Shown: piece after piece, positions 41,680 through 55,377 of the stretch
Layout: each line of letters opens with the position of its first letter
Numbering within the stretch: position 1 is the stretch's first letter
Source: Nocardia cyriacigeorgica
GTDB lineage: Bacteria > Actinomycetota > Actinomycetes > Mycobacteriales > Mycobacteriaceae
DNA: 64,000 nt
Reading direction: 5' to 3'
Assembly: GCF_010858045.1 (NCBI RefSeq)
Contig: NZ_JAAGVC010000012.1
Location: 52,440 to 116,439 of the forward strand
The notes under the pieces: generated by a model
Told to the model about the DNA's origin: nothing
The model's database searches: none
Seen by the model: the letters and a program-made list of their open reading frames with translations, nothing else
Made by a program: the position numbers and the translations under genes

Positions 41680-42990
41680 ATGGTGAACCTGGCCGAGGCG
41701 GCCGGCAGCGCGAGCGTGGCGCCGATCGTGTCGCTGTTCTGGATCGGCACCGCCGCCGTCGCGGCACCGCTGATCGCGCGCCTGCTGCGCGGCTATGTGC
41801 CGGACGTGGTGATCCTGCTGCTGTTCGGGGTGGTGCTGGGCCCGCACGCGCTCGGCCTGGCCGATACCGGTGGCGGCGTCGATCTGCTCAGCGAACTCGG
41901 GCTCGGCATGCTGTTCCTGCTGGCCGGCTACGAACTCGACCCACAACTGCTCCGCGGTAGGCGCGGGCGCACCGCCTGGTTCACCTGGCTCGCCTGCCTG
42001 CTGATGGCGATGCTGTTCGTCGCGGTGGTCGCCAACGACGCGAAGTTCACCGCGGTCGCGGCGGTGGCCATCGCGATGACCTCGACCGCGCTCGGCACGC
42101 TGCTGCCGATCATCAAGGCGCGCGGCATCCGCGACTCCGGTCTCGGCCGGGCGGTGCTCGCGCACGGCGCCGTCGGCGAGCTCGGCCCCGTTGTGGCCAT
42201 GTCGATCCTGTTGACCAGCCGCAATATCGGTGCCGCGATCGTGGTGCTGGTGTTGTTCGCGATCGCGGCCGCCCTGATCGGCCTGATGCATCAGCACATC
42301 CTGGACCGGGTGCCCGCCTTCGGGCGGTTGCTCACCGAACTGTCGGCCGGGACCGCGCAGCTGCCGGTGCGGGTGGTGTTCCTGCTGCTGCTGGTGCTGA
42401 TGACGCTGGCCGAGGAGTTCGGGCTCGATGTGGTGCTCGGCGCGTTCGCCGCCGGCATCATCCTGCGCAAACTGCTCGGCGGGGAACGCCAGGAGATCGG
42501 TGCTTCGCTCGAGACCATTGGTTACGGGGTGCTCATTCCGATCTTCTTCGTCGTCTCCGGGATGGGCATCGACGTGGCCGCGGTGGCCGACGAGCCGGTC
42601 ACCTGGGCGTTGTTCGTGGTGTCGATCGCGGTGGCTCGCGGGGTGCCGGTGTGGTTCAGCGAGCGGTTCGTTCCGCACGGCGCCAATCTCGGCGACCCGC
42701 GCGAACGGTTGCAGCTGGCGTTGTACGCCGCGACCGGGCTGCCGATCATCGTCGCCGTCACCCAGGTGGCGACCAGCACCGGTCTGATGGAACAGGGGCT
42801 GGCGTCCACGATGGTGGCGGCCGGTGCGACGACGGTGCTGCTGTTCCCGCTACTGGCCCGGTGGGTGGGTGCGCGCGGCGACCAGGTGTCGCGTGGCGAT
42901 ACGGCCGGGTCCGACGGGGCGACTAGACGGGACGGGGTGACCGGACGGGACAGGGTGACCGGGGCCGACGAGGCGGCCGGGCGCGAGTGA
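41680..42990 (+). CDS. Cation:proton antiporter (CPA2/KefB-like)
   Basis: A 436-residue integral membrane protein with about 11-12 hydrophobic segments and the CPA2 features PDVVILLLFGVVLGPHALGL, ELGLGMLFLLAGYELD and LTLAEEFGLDVVLGAFAAGIIL. There is no RCK/TrkA nucleotide-binding domain. The C-terminal 30 residues are a polar tail (RDGVTGRDRVTGADEAAG) encoded by a short tandem DNA repeat (42923-42958). Ion specificity (K+ or Na+) is not evident. Confidence 0.88.
   Translation: MVNLAEAAGSASVAPIVSLFWIGTAAVAAPLIARLLRGYVPDVVILLLFGVVLGPHALGLADTGGGVDLLSELGLGMLFLLAGYELDPQLLRGRRGRTAWFTWLACLLMAMLFVAVVANDAKFTAVAAVAIAMTSTALGTLLPIIKARGIRDSGLGRAVLAHGAVGELGPVVAMSILLTSRNIGAAIVVLVLFAIAAALIGLMHQHILDRVPAFGRLLTELSAGTAQLPVRVVFLLLLVLMTLAEEFGLDVVLGAFAAGIILRKLLGGERQEIGASLETIGYGVLIPIFFVVSGMGIDVAAVADEPVTWALFVVSIAVARGVPVWFSERFVPHGANLGDPRERLQLALYAATGLPIIVAVTQVATSTGLMEQGLASTMVAAGATTVLLFPLLARWVGARGDQVSRGDTAGSDGATRRDGVTGRDRVTGADEAAGRE
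42923..42958 (+). repeat. 18-bp tandem repeat in the antiporter C-terminus
   Basis: Two adjacent copies of GACGGGACGGGGTGACCG differing by one base encode the repeated RDGVTG/RDRVTG tail. It is in frame (18 = 6 codons), so copy-number change would lengthen or shorten the tail without a frameshift. Confidence 0.7.
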
Positions 42991-42994
42991 ACCC

Positions 42995-43015
42995 GCCGGG
43001 CCGGTCTTGCCCGGC
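42995..43015. terminator. Hairpin after the antiporter gene
   Basis: 7-bp arms gccgggc / gcccggc and a 7-base loop, four bases after the stop codon, between convergent genes. Confidence 0.6.
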
Positions 43016-43045
43016 CGCAACGGCGACGCCGGTCTCGCGCTGCCC

Positions 43046-43249
43046 CTATTCCTCGCGATCGCCCGGTCGGCGACGGTGCGCCACCACCCGGACGACGAAG
43101 CCCGCCAGATGCCGTGTCCGCGATTCCACCCGGCGCTGGAGCTCGTCCAGGTCGGCGTCGGTGGCCTGGGTGAGGTCGAGCGCGAGCAGACCATCGGTGG
43201 CCTTGTCCAGGGCATTCAACCGATCGTCGAACACGCGATTCGAACGCAT
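43046..43249 (-). CDS. Small hypothetical protein, possibly a remnant of a DUF222/13E12-type gene
   Basis: 67 residues. The central part (FDDRLNALDKATDGLLALDLTQATDADLDELQRRVES) is acidic and helical and resembles the extreme N-terminus of DUF222/HNH (13E12-repeat) proteins; the C-terminal part is Arg-rich. ATG 43249 faces argC. It may be an intact small gene or the surviving 5' end of a longer one; no HNH motif follows. Confidence 0.45.
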   Translation of the reverse strand: MRSNRVFDDRLNALDKATDGLLALDLTQATDADLDELQRRVESRTRHLAGFVVRVVAHRRRPGDREE

Positions 43250-43310
43250 GTTCTAAGCCTAGCGCATCCGGCGGTAGGGTGGATAAGGGAAATTCCCGCA
43301 CCGCCGGTGA

Positions 43311-45610
<2,300 letters not shown>

Positions 45611-45614
<4 letters not shown>

Positions 45615-46533
45615 CCGGCGATATCCTGCACAGCCTCTCGGCCCTGGACAAGGCGCACGTCCTCGCCGACGCGCTGCCGTGGCTGCAGAAGTTCCACGAC
45701 AAGATCGTCGTCGTCAAATACGGCGGCAATGCCATGATCGACGACCGGCTCAAGCGCGATTTCGCCGCCGATATGGCGTTCCTGCGCACCGTCGGCGTGC
45801 ACCCGGTCGTCGTGCACGGCGGCGGCCCACAGATCAACGCGATGCTGAAGCGGCTCGGGCTCACCGGCGAGTTCCGCGGCGGCTTCCGGGTCACCACACC
45901 GGAGATCATGGATGTGGTGCGGATGGTGCTGTTCGGCCAGGTCGGGCGCGAGCTCGTCGGGCTGATCAACGCGCACGGACCGTACGCGGTCGGCATCTCC
46001 GGTGAGGACGCGCATCTGTTCACCGCCACCCGCCGCACCGTCGACGTCGACGGCGAGGCCACCGATATCGGCCTGGTCGGCGACGTCACCGAGGTGAACC
46101 CCGCCGCCGTGCTCGACCTCATCGGTGCCGGCCGCATCCCGGTGGTGTCCACCATCGCCCCCGACGCCGACGGCGTCGTGCACAACATCAACGCCGACAC
46201 CGCCGCGGCCGCACTGGCCGAGGGCATCGGCGCGGAGAAACTGGTGGTCCTCACCGATGTCGAGGGCCTCTACACCGACTGGCCGGACCGCTCGTCGCTG
46301 ACCTCGTCCATCGACGCCGACGCCCTGGCGGAGTTGCTCCCGCGCCTGGATGCGGGCATGGTGCCCAAGATGGAAGCCTGCCTGCGCGCGGTGCGTGGCG
46401 GGGTGCCGAGCGCGCACGTCATCGACGGACGCGTCCCGCATTCGGTGCTGCTGGAACTGTTCACCGGAGAGGGCATCGGGACCATGGTCACCCCGGCACC
46501 GTCCGGGCGGACGAACGAAAACGGAGCCGGAGC

Positions 46534-46537
<4 letters not shown>
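45611..46537 (+). CDS. argB: Acetylglutamate kinase
   Basis: 308 residues; phosphorylates N-acetylglutamate and is usually the arginine-feedback-inhibited step. The amino-acid-kinase motifs KYGGNAM (phosphate-binding lysine), VHGGGPQIN and [13 protein letters not shown] are present. The N-terminal helix typical of arginine-sensitive kinases is present (about 1-25), suggesting allosteric control. The start overlaps the argJ stop by ATGA. Confidence 0.97.
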
Positions 46538-49234
<2,697 letters not shown>

Positions 49235-49238
49235 ATTG

Positions 49239-49265
49239 CCCGCAGCTCTTCGGGCCGACTGCGGG
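49239..49265 (+). terminator. Hairpin after argR
   Basis: 7-bp arms cccgcag / ctgcggg with a 13-base loop, five bases after the argR stop. It would end the argCJBDFR transcript before the inserted region. Confidence 0.5.
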
Positions 49266-49271
49266 ACGGCA

Positions 49272-49749
49272 ATGACATACGTGATGCGCCGGTACGGCAC
49301 CGATGTCGAGCAGATCGACCGCATCGCCTCCCTTGCGGGTCGCGCTGATCAAAGCACCTGGAGGGCGCCGTTCAGTGAGGTCCTGCCGAACTGGTTCAAA
49401 GCTTTCGTCGGCCTGGAAGGTCTGGCGAAGAGTCAGTTCACCTATCAGGCAATGACGTTGACTGGGCACTCCAAACGGAGGGGTATGCGACGGCGTTGGG
49501 TGGCGGCTTCAGATCGCACCATTGGATCTGCCTCAGGTGATTCGGGCTCGGATGGCCAGGCAGCGTCTCGTCGGGTCTGACCCGCTCTGGTTGCAAGCGG
49601 TGATCGAAGAGCAAACCCTCGACCGTCTGGTCGGGGGTGTAGGTGTCATGGCCGAACAGCTCCGCCACCTGTGTGACCTGATGGATCGGGACAACGTGGA
49701 CCTGAGGATCATGCCAACCAGCACCGCCGGACATGCCGGTCCGGACGGC
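49272..49749 (+). pseudogene. Decayed DUF5753 (Scr1-type) HTH regulator
   Basis: Recognisable DUF5753 segments lie in order but in three different reading frames: APFSEVLPNWFKAFVGLEGLAK in the first, LQTEGYATALGGGF (about 49469-49510) in a second, and VIRARMARQRLVGSDPLWLQAV ... VMAEQLRHLCDLMDRDNVDLRIMP then HAGPDG in a third (from about 49522). At least two frameshifts separate them. The N-terminal Xre-type helix-turn-helix is missing; the remnant begins right after argR. In actinobacteria intact copies pair with DUF397 proteins as regulator or toxin-antitoxin-like modules. Not functional as read. Confidence 0.75.
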
Positions 49750-49990
49750 GACGATCCCGCGAACGACCCTGCCGCCCAACCAGTTATCGCGCTGCCCGCC
49801 TCCGTCTGGCCGGCCTTCCTCGCCGCCGCATGCGCCAACGCCCCGCACGCGATTGCCGATGCCCCGGCGATCATTCACCACTCGACGGCTCGGTCACTCT
49901 CGCCGGGTCCGGCGTTCCCTGCTCTTCACCGCCGCCGAATGGGGCGCCTTCGTCGCAGGCGTGCGTGACGGTGAGTTCTTCGATGTCCGA
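49750..49990 (+). pseudogene. DUF397 remnants (probably two)
   Basis: The DUF5753 frame runs straight into ANDPAAQPVIALPASVWPAFLAAAC, which resembles a DUF397 C-terminus (DSKDP..PVL.F...W.AF). After another frame change, SLLFTAAEWGAFVAGVRDGEFFDV (49916-49987) is a clear DUF397 end. The start of the first DUF397 and the end of the DUF5753 gene are missing, so a deletion fused them. Confidence 0.65.
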
Positions 49991-50465
49991 GCGGCCGTAT
50001 CTCGGCGTTGTCCGGGCTGGCGGAGATGTGAATATTCGTGCCCGCCACGGTGATCCGCTGCGGCACCGTGTCTCGGGAAGGGGACGACAGCCTCGTGGCT
50101 ACCTCAGGTGTCGCATCGGGCGATGCAATCTGTTGTCAGCCGGATGACATCGCGGTCTCCGATGTGGCAATGAGTCCACACGTCGACATAGTTCGTATGC
50201 GGCCGGGGTGTGTCGGTGGCTATTCGTGACCGATACTCCCGCAGGTCGGTCTCGGTCGGGCGTTGCGTGGCCCGATCTTGGTCTTCATACCGGGCAGTTA
50301 GTCGGCAAGTCGAGCTGTTGTTCCTATGGGCCGGTGTAGATTTGGCGGGTCGGGTGGATCGGCGCTCAGGCTGCACTGCCCGCCCGAACCGGGGCACAGG
50401 CAAACGTTGGTGGGGTTGGTGCGGCGTCGTTTCGGCGCGGCTCGATCGAAATCTCGGAGGGTCTC
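49991..50465. other. Intergenic stretch without a recognisable gene
   Basis: About 475 bp between the DUF397 remnant and the HEPN-like gene. Open frames exist on both strands but have no recognisable domain, no good ribosome binding site and unlikely composition. Possibly further decayed DNA of the insertion. Confidence 0.5.
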
Positions 50466-51023
50466 GTGGGCGAGAGTCGTGAGAAATCGCAGGGTGCAAC
50501 GCTCGGCTATCGGCGGTGGCACCGCTACGTCGGGGCATTTGATCGAGTGCAGCACTGTATCGAACGGGGGTACTACCTGGAAGCCGTGGCGATTCTCGAC
50601 TCGCTGATCACCGACCGGTTGACCAGTCGGGTCGGGTACCTCAGCGGTGCGGAACCCAGGATCGAGCCGATCGGGCCGCTCTGCCGAGCCCTGATCGGTC
50701 GTTCGGATGCGAGGGACGGCGCGGGGCTCGAGCACGACGACGAGTTTCGTGAAGTGGTCGAGGAGATCAGGACATGGGCCGTGGAACGCAATCACGCGAT
50801 CCACGCGACCGCCAAGATCCTCCGCAGCGACGATCCTGTCGTTTCGTTCGACGATGCACTTCGTGTGCACCACCGCACGGCGCTGCGCGGGGTCGCACTC
50901 CTCCAACGCTTCGATCGTCTCGATACTTCGGCGCGACAGCGAAACGGCACTATCCCCGCCTCGGCGCCCAACGCGTTCTTCCCGGAGCGGCGCAGGATAC
51001 CGTCCGGAGAGTTCACTGCGTGA
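50466..51023 (+). CDS. HEPN-like domain protein (RNAHIH motif variant RNHAIH)
   Basis: 185 residues, helical. The segment IRTWAVERNHAIHATAK contains Arg108-Asn109-x3-His113, i.e. the Rx4H motif with a polar residue after Arg that marks HEPN RNase domains. An upstream helix (FDRVQHCIERGYYLEAVAILDSLITDRL) fits the HEPN first helix. It could be an RNase toxin, an RNA-binding protein or an abortive-infection component. No MNT nucleotidyltransferase or other antitoxin is adjacent, and the neighbours are a decayed regulator and a GYD protein. GTG 50466 is the best start. Placement in the insertion between argR and argG suggests acquisition. Confidence 0.65.
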   Translation: MGESREKSQGATLGYRRWHRYVGAFDRVQHCIERGYYLEAVAILDSLITDRLTSRVGYLSGAEPRIEPIGPLCRALIGRSDARDGAGLEHDDEFREVVEEIRTWAVERNHAIHATAKILRSDDPVVSFDDALRVHHRTALRGVALLQRFDRLDTSARQRNGTIPASAPNAFFPERRRIPSGEFTA

Positions 51024-51200
51024 GTAGCTCGGCGACGGCTCTGCTGAGGCTGCGATGGTTGGAACATGAACGCGGGTATCGCCACTGTCACGGTGCCGCA
51101 TCAGTGGGGTGACGGCCTCGCCGCAAGACCGCGCGGCGATCTTCGCGAACCTAGGGTCGGGACTGGCCGGGATCGTCCTGCGAGAAGGAGGCGTCGCGTT

Positions 51201-51521
51201 ATGCCGAAGTACTTGTGGCGGGTCAGTTACACCCAGGAGGGGGCATCCGGGTTGCTCGCGCAGGGCGGCAGTGTCCGCCGGGCGGCGATCACGGAGATGG
51301 TGGAAAGTGTGGGCGGGCATGTGGAGGCCTGCTATTTCGCGTTCGGTGAGGACGATTTGTTCGTCATCGGTGACGCGCCGGACGAGGTATCGGCCGCCGC
51401 GCTCGCCATTCGCACCGCCGCGTCCGGCGCCGCGATATCGCACACCGTGCCGCTGCTCACGCCCGAACAGGTCGACGACGCGGTCGCCCGACAGGTCACC
51501 TACACACCACCGACCAACTAG
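51201..51521 (+). CDS. GYD domain protein
   Basis: 106 residues beginning MPKYLWRVSYTQEG, with GGSVRRAAITEMVESVGGHVEACYFAFGEDD and the C-terminal LLTPEQVDDA. It has the small dimeric ferredoxin-like fold of the GYD family, whose function is unknown. ATG 51201 follows a strong GAAGGAGG site, so it is well translated. The longer frame from 51066 has no conservation. Confidence 0.88.
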   Translation: MPKYLWRVSYTQEGASGLLAQGGSVRRAAITEMVESVGGHVEACYFAFGEDDLFVIGDAPDEVSAAALAIRTAASGAAISHTVPLLTPEQVDDAVARQVTYTPPTN

Positions 51522-51613
51522 CCGCCCGGGTGCGGTAATCCGCACCCCGAGGCATCGGAAACCGGTGGAAAACCGCAGCGACCAGCGGGTTCGTCGTTCG
51601 TACCGTGCGATGT

Positions 51614-52264
51614 ATGAACTTCGTACATGCCATGTCGCACACCGAGACCGGTGACCTGGACGGAATCGCGGGCGCCGCCGTGCGGCTGATGGAGCAGCTC
51701 GGGGCCCCTGGAGCCGGGCTGGCGGTCGCCGCGGAGAATCTGTTCCCGCCGATTCCGAGTGAGGTGATCCTGCCGCTGGCCGGATTCGCGGCCTCGCGCG
51801 GCGAGATCTCGCTGGCCGCCGCCATCGTGTGGACCACCATCGGCTCGGTCGCCGGCGCCCTGCTGCTGTATCTGATCGGGCAGGCCTTCGGGCGCCGGCG
51901 GATGTACGCGATGTTCGACCGGTTGCCGCTGGTGAACACCGCCGACCTGGCGCGCAGCGAAGAATGGTTCGCCCGGCACGGCAACACCGCGGTGTTTCTC
52001 GGCCGGATGGTGCCACTGGTGCGGAGCCTGGTGTCGGTGCCCGCCGGTGTCGAGGCGATGCCGCTCGGGCGTTTCCTGGTGCTGACCGCCGCCGGAAGCG
52101 CGCTGTGGAACTCGGCGTTCGTGCTTTCCGGATATGCCCTCGGCGAGAACTGGACTCGTATCGAACCGTACGCGGACATCCTGCAGAAGCTGGTGATCGT
52201 CGCGGTGATCGCGGCCGCGGGGCTGTTCGTCGTGCGTCGCGTCCGGTCCGTGCGCGCCCGTTAG
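51614..52264 (+). CDS. DedA family membrane protein
   Basis: 216 residues, VTT/SNARE-associated domain. The FPPIPSEVILPLAGFAA and GRMVPLVRSLVSVPAG motifs carry the conserved Glu and Arg residues, with four to five membrane helices. The family moves lipid carriers or supports proton-motive force. ATG 51614 lies in a short palindromic context without a ribosome binding site; ATG 51632 is an alternative. It precedes a two-component system by nine bases and may be co-transcribed with it. Confidence 0.9.
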   Translation: MNFVHAMSHTETGDLDGIAGAAVRLMEQLGAPGAGLAVAAENLFPPIPSEVILPLAGFAASRGEISLAAAIVWTTIGSVAGALLLYLIGQAFGRRRMYAMFDRLPLVNTADLARSEEWFARHGNTAVFLGRMVPLVRSLVSVPAGVEAMPLGRFLVLTAAGSALWNSAFVLSGYALGENWTRIEPYADILQKLVIVAVIAAAGLFVVRRVRSVRAR

Positions 52265-52273
52265 GGTCGGAGC

Positions 52274-53356
52274 GTGATCGCGCACCTTCGGCATTCGTTC
52301 GAGCGTTCGTGCCGTGCCGTGGTCGCGGGGGCGGTGGCCGCCGTCGCGGGGGCCGCGGTACTGGCCGGTGGCGGGCGGGACGCGTTGGCTCGTGCGGCGC
52401 GGCGGGATCGTGATCGGCTCGTGCGCTGGTTCGGCGCCGATGTCGTCCGCGATCTGCCGGACCGTGACCCGTCGGGGTATCTGCTCGTCCGCCTCGCCTA
52501 CGGTCCGGCGGCCGGCCTCGTGGTGGCGGCGGTGCTGATCGCCAGCACCGGGTACGCGGGGTGGGGGCTGGTGCTGCTGGTTCGTGGCAGTATCCCGGCC
52601 GCCGATGGCATCGCCGCGCTCATCGTCGCCGCGATCGCGTTCTATCTGGCGATCCGGATGGCGATGATCGTCGGGCAGTGGGATATCCGGCTGGCGCTGC
52701 GCACCCTCGCCAGCGATGCGACCCAGTTCCGGTTGCACGAGCTCCAGCGCACCAGGGCGGACGTGGTGACCGCGATCGACGACGAGCGACGTCGCATCGA
52801 ACGCGCCCTGCACGACGGCATCCAGCAGCGCGCCGTCGCGCTCGCCCTTGACATCGGCCGGGCCCGGCGCACCGCCGAACGTGGCGACCAGCGGCTCGCG
52901 GCCCAACTCGACCGCGCGGTCGATCAGGCGCAGACACTGCTCACCGAACTGCGTGAGGTGGCATGGCGCATCTACCCGGCGGTGCTCGACGAGCATGGTC
53001 TCGTCGCGGCCTTGGAGGGGCTGTCGGCGCACACCTTCCTTCCGGTGGACCTCGAGCTACAGCCGGATGTCCGGCCACCGCACGATGTGGCGGCCGCACT
53101 GTATTACGTTGCCGCCGAAGCCGTCACGAACGCGACCAAACATTCCGGGGCCGACCGGGTGACGGTCCGGGTGACCGCCGACGATCACACCGTCACCCTC
53201 ACCGCCACCGACGACGGCTGCGGCGGAGCCGACCCGTCGGGATCGGGCTTGACCGGCCTGCGGCGCCGGGTCGCCGCGCTCGACGGCACACTATCGGTGC
53301 GCAGCCCCGCGGGTGGACCGACCGTCGTGGAAGCGAGGATTCCGTGCGCATCGTGA
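52274..53356 (+). CDS. NarL-type sensor histidine kinase
   Basis: 360 residues. Three hydrophobic segments (about 15-33, 75-103 and 112-134) anchor it. The HisKA_3 phosphoacceptor is His180 in ERRRIERALHDGIQQRA; the ATPase domain has NATKHSG and DDGCGG ... GSGLTGLRRRV. No extracellular sensor domain of size, so it probably senses the membrane. It overlaps the response regulator start by 13 bases. GTG 52274. Confidence 0.92.
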   Translation: MIAHLRHSFERSCRAVVAGAVAAVAGAAVLAGGGRDALARAARRDRDRLVRWFGADVVRDLPDRDPSGYLLVRLAYGPAAGLVVAAVLIASTGYAGWGLVLLVRGSIPAADGIAALIVAAIAFYLAIRMAMIVGQWDIRLALRTLASDATQFRLHELQRTRADVVTAIDDERRRIERALHDGIQQRAVALALDIGRARRTAERGDQRLAAQLDRAVDQAQTLLTELREVAWRIYPAVLDEHGLVAALEGLSAHTFLPVDLELQPDVRPPHDVAAALYYVAAEAVTNATKHSGADRVTVRVTADDHTVTLTATDDGCGGADPSGSGLTGLRRRVAALDGTLSVRSPAGGPTVVEARIPCAS

Positions 53357-54018
53357 TCGCCGAGGATTCGACCCTGCTGCGCGAGGGGCTGTCCCGATTG
53401 CTCGCCGACGAGGGGCATGAGGTGCTGGCCTCGGTGGGCACTGCGGTGGAACTCGACTACGCCGTGGCGGCCGAGGTGCCCGATCTCGTGCTCCTGGATG
53501 TGCGGATGCCGCCGACCTTCTCCACCGAGGGGATCGACGCGGCCCGCAGGCTGAAGCAGCAGCATCCGGATCTGGCCGTGCTGGTGTTGTCGCAGTACGT
53601 CGAGCACCGCAATGCCACCAGCCTGCTCACCAGCGGGCTGGGCGGCATCGGGTATCTGCTCAAGGATCGCGTATCGGATGTCGACGCCTTCCTCGCCGAT
53701 CTCGAGCGGGTCGCGGCGGGCGGCACCGCATTCGATCCGGAAGTGGTGCGGCAGTTGTTCACCACGATGCGGCGGGCCGACCCGCTCGCCGCCCTCACCG
53801 ACCGCGAACGCGAGGTACTCGAGGCCCTGGCCCAGGGGTTGACGAATACCGGGATCGCCGACCGCCTGCACATGTCGGTGAGTGCGGTGGAAAAGCATGT
53901 GAACTCGATCTTCGGCAAACTCGAGTTGCCCAAGGACACCGACCGCAGCCGACGGGTGGGCGCGGTGCTGCTGTATCTCGAGAGTATGAACGACTCGGGG
54001 CGATCCGACCGCGGCTGA
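53344..54018 (+). CDS. NarL/LuxR-family response regulator
   Basis: 224 residues. The receiver has Asp8 and phosphoacceptor Asp52 (LLDVRMPP); the C-terminal LuxR helix-turn-helix is LTDREREVLEALAQGLTNTGIADRLHMSVSAVEKHV. Partner of the overlapping kinase. Followed by a near-perfect hairpin at 54041-54068. Targets unknown; the DedA gene upstream or the hydrolase downstream are candidates by position. Confidence 0.93.
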   Translation: MRIVIAEDSTLLREGLSRLLADEGHEVLASVGTAVELDYAVAAEVPDLVLLDVRMPPTFSTEGIDAARRLKQQHPDLAVLVLSQYVEHRNATSLLTSGLGGIGYLLKDRVSDVDAFLADLERVAAGGTAFDPEVVRQLFTTMRRADPLAALTDREREVLEALAQGLTNTGIADRLHMSVSAVEKHVNSIFGKLELPKDTDRSRRVGAVLLYLESMNDSGRSDRG

Positions 54019-54040
54019 GCGCGGACACGGCCCTGGTTGT

Positions 54041-54068
54041 GCCCACCTTCGCCGGCGCGAGGGTGGGC
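54041..54068 (+). terminator. Terminator after the two-component system
   Basis: A 12-bp stem (gcccaccttcgc with gcgagggtgggc, one G-T) with a 4-base loop, followed by ttt. Confidence 0.75.
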
Positions 54069-54118
54069 TTTCGTCATTGCTGCGCGCGGCCGGGTCGCCT
54101 CCCGGTTCGACAGCGATC

Positions 54119-54134
54119 ATGTGGAAAACCACAT
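54119..54134. promoter_or_regulatory. Palindrome ATGTGG-AAAA-CCACAT upstream of the serine hydrolase gene
   Basis: A perfect 6-bp inverted repeat with an A4 centre, 59 bases before the GTG start at 54193. Possible operator, by position only. Confidence 0.4.
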
Positions 54135-54192
54135 CCCATCGGGAGGCCGACCGCAGTGTGCGGGAGTGCCCGCGTTTTTAGCGTTTTCCACT

Positions 54193-55284
54193 GTGAACAC
54201 AGTTCTTCGACCCACACGGTGGCTCGCCGTTGCCGCGCTGATGATGACCTCGGCCCTGCTGGCGATCGTCACCTCCGGCATGGCCTTCGCCCGCGACGAG
54301 ACGCTGCAGATCCTCGTCGACGCACCGACCGACGCAACCGCGACCGTGCTGACGGTGGACGGCACGGCCAGGACCGCCGGAACGCGCACCCCCGGCACGG
54401 AAGAGCCGGTCAGCGGATCCGAACATTTCCGGATCGGCAGCATCACCAAAACCTTCGTCGCGACCGTCGTCCTGCAATTGGTCGATGAGGGCCGGGTTGC
54501 GCTGGACGCGCCGATCGCGAAATACCTTCCCGGGACGGTGCGGGACGGCGATCGGATCACGGTGCGCCAGATCCTTCAGCACACCAGCGGAATTCCGGAC
54601 TACATGAAAACGCCGGGATGGTCGACCAACCGCTGGCGTGGCGAGGACCGGTTCCGCGATTACCGCCCGGATCAACTCCTCCAGCAGGCCTTCACCCGGC
54701 CGCCGGACTTCGCTCCAGGAGCGAAGTTCCGTTACTCCAACAGCAATTACATCGTCGCGGGCCTGCTGATCGAGGCCGTCACCGGGCGGCCGTACGGCAC
54801 CGAGATAGACCGGCGCATCCTGGGACCGCTGCATCTGGCCGGCACCTCACTACCCGGTTCGAATCCGCGTCTGCCCGAACCCGCGCTCCGCGCCGTCGCG
54901 GACCTCGACGGACGCCGCGTCGACGTCACCGAGCAGAACGAGTCCCTCGACTGGGCCGCGGGCGAGATGATCTCGACCCAGCCCGACCTGGCGACCTTCT
55001 TCGACGCGCTGCTCGGCGGCCGGCTGCTCTCCGAGCAGACCCTCGCCGAGATGCGCCGGACCGTCCCGATGGGATCCGGCTTCCACTACGGGCTCGGCCT
55101 CGAACGGTTCGACCTGGCCTGTGGCGGCCAGGTGTGGGGCCACGGCGGACAGCTGCTCGGCTACGTCACCTACGCCTACCGGCGCGACGACGGACGCACC
55201 TTCGGCCTGCTCGAGGTGTCGGGCTCCGACGACGGTTTCCTGCGATTCGCGGCGATGGCGACCGCGGTCTATTGCCCGCGCTGA
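54193..55284 (+). CDS. Exported serine beta-lactamase/DD-peptidase family hydrolase
   Basis: 363 residues. A signal peptide (about 1-33, ending SGMAFA) is followed by the class C/esterase fold. The SxxK nucleophile is Ser83-Lys86 (SITK), the second motif is Tyr181-Ser-Asn, and the third is His317-Gly-Gly in place of KTG. HxG is typical of DD-carboxypeptidase (R61-like) and esterase members. It may act on peptidoglycan stem peptides or hydrolyse beta-lactams; sequence alone does not decide. GTG 54193 starts the signal peptide; the frame extends to 54037 without a better start. Confidence 0.87.
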   Translation: MNTVLRPTRWLAVAALMMTSALLAIVTSGMAFARDETLQILVDAPTDATATVLTVDGTARTAGTRTPGTEEPVSGSEHFRIGSITKTFVATVVLQLVDEGRVALDAPIAKYLPGTVRDGDRITVRQILQHTSGIPDYMKTPGWSTNRWRGEDRFRDYRPDQLLQQAFTRPPDFAPGAKFRYSNSNYIVAGLLIEAVTGRPYGTEIDRRILGPLHLAGTSLPGSNPRLPEPALRAVADLDGRRVDVTEQNESLDWAAGEMISTQPDLATFFDALLGGRLLSEQTLAEMRRTVPMGSGFHYGLGLERFDLACGGQVWGHGGQLLGYVTYAYRRDDGRTFGLLEVSGSDDGFLRFAAMATAVYCPR

Positions 55285-55377
55285 CAGCCGGGCGCCGGGT
55301 GTCGGCAGCGCGGACTGCGCGGTAGCGGCGGTGTGCGATCCGGCGCGGTGGCCTTCGGGCGCCGCGCCGCAGCACCG

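Noticed and set aside
50104..50538. Minus-strand ORF of 144 codons in the argR-argG insert
   Set aside because: Overlaps the start of the HEPN-like gene, has no ribosome binding site and has a composition unlike real proteins.
54856..54866. GGTTCGAATCC, identical to a tRNA T-loop
   Set aside because: Inside the serine hydrolase coding sequence; no acceptor stem or anticodon arm can be built around it.
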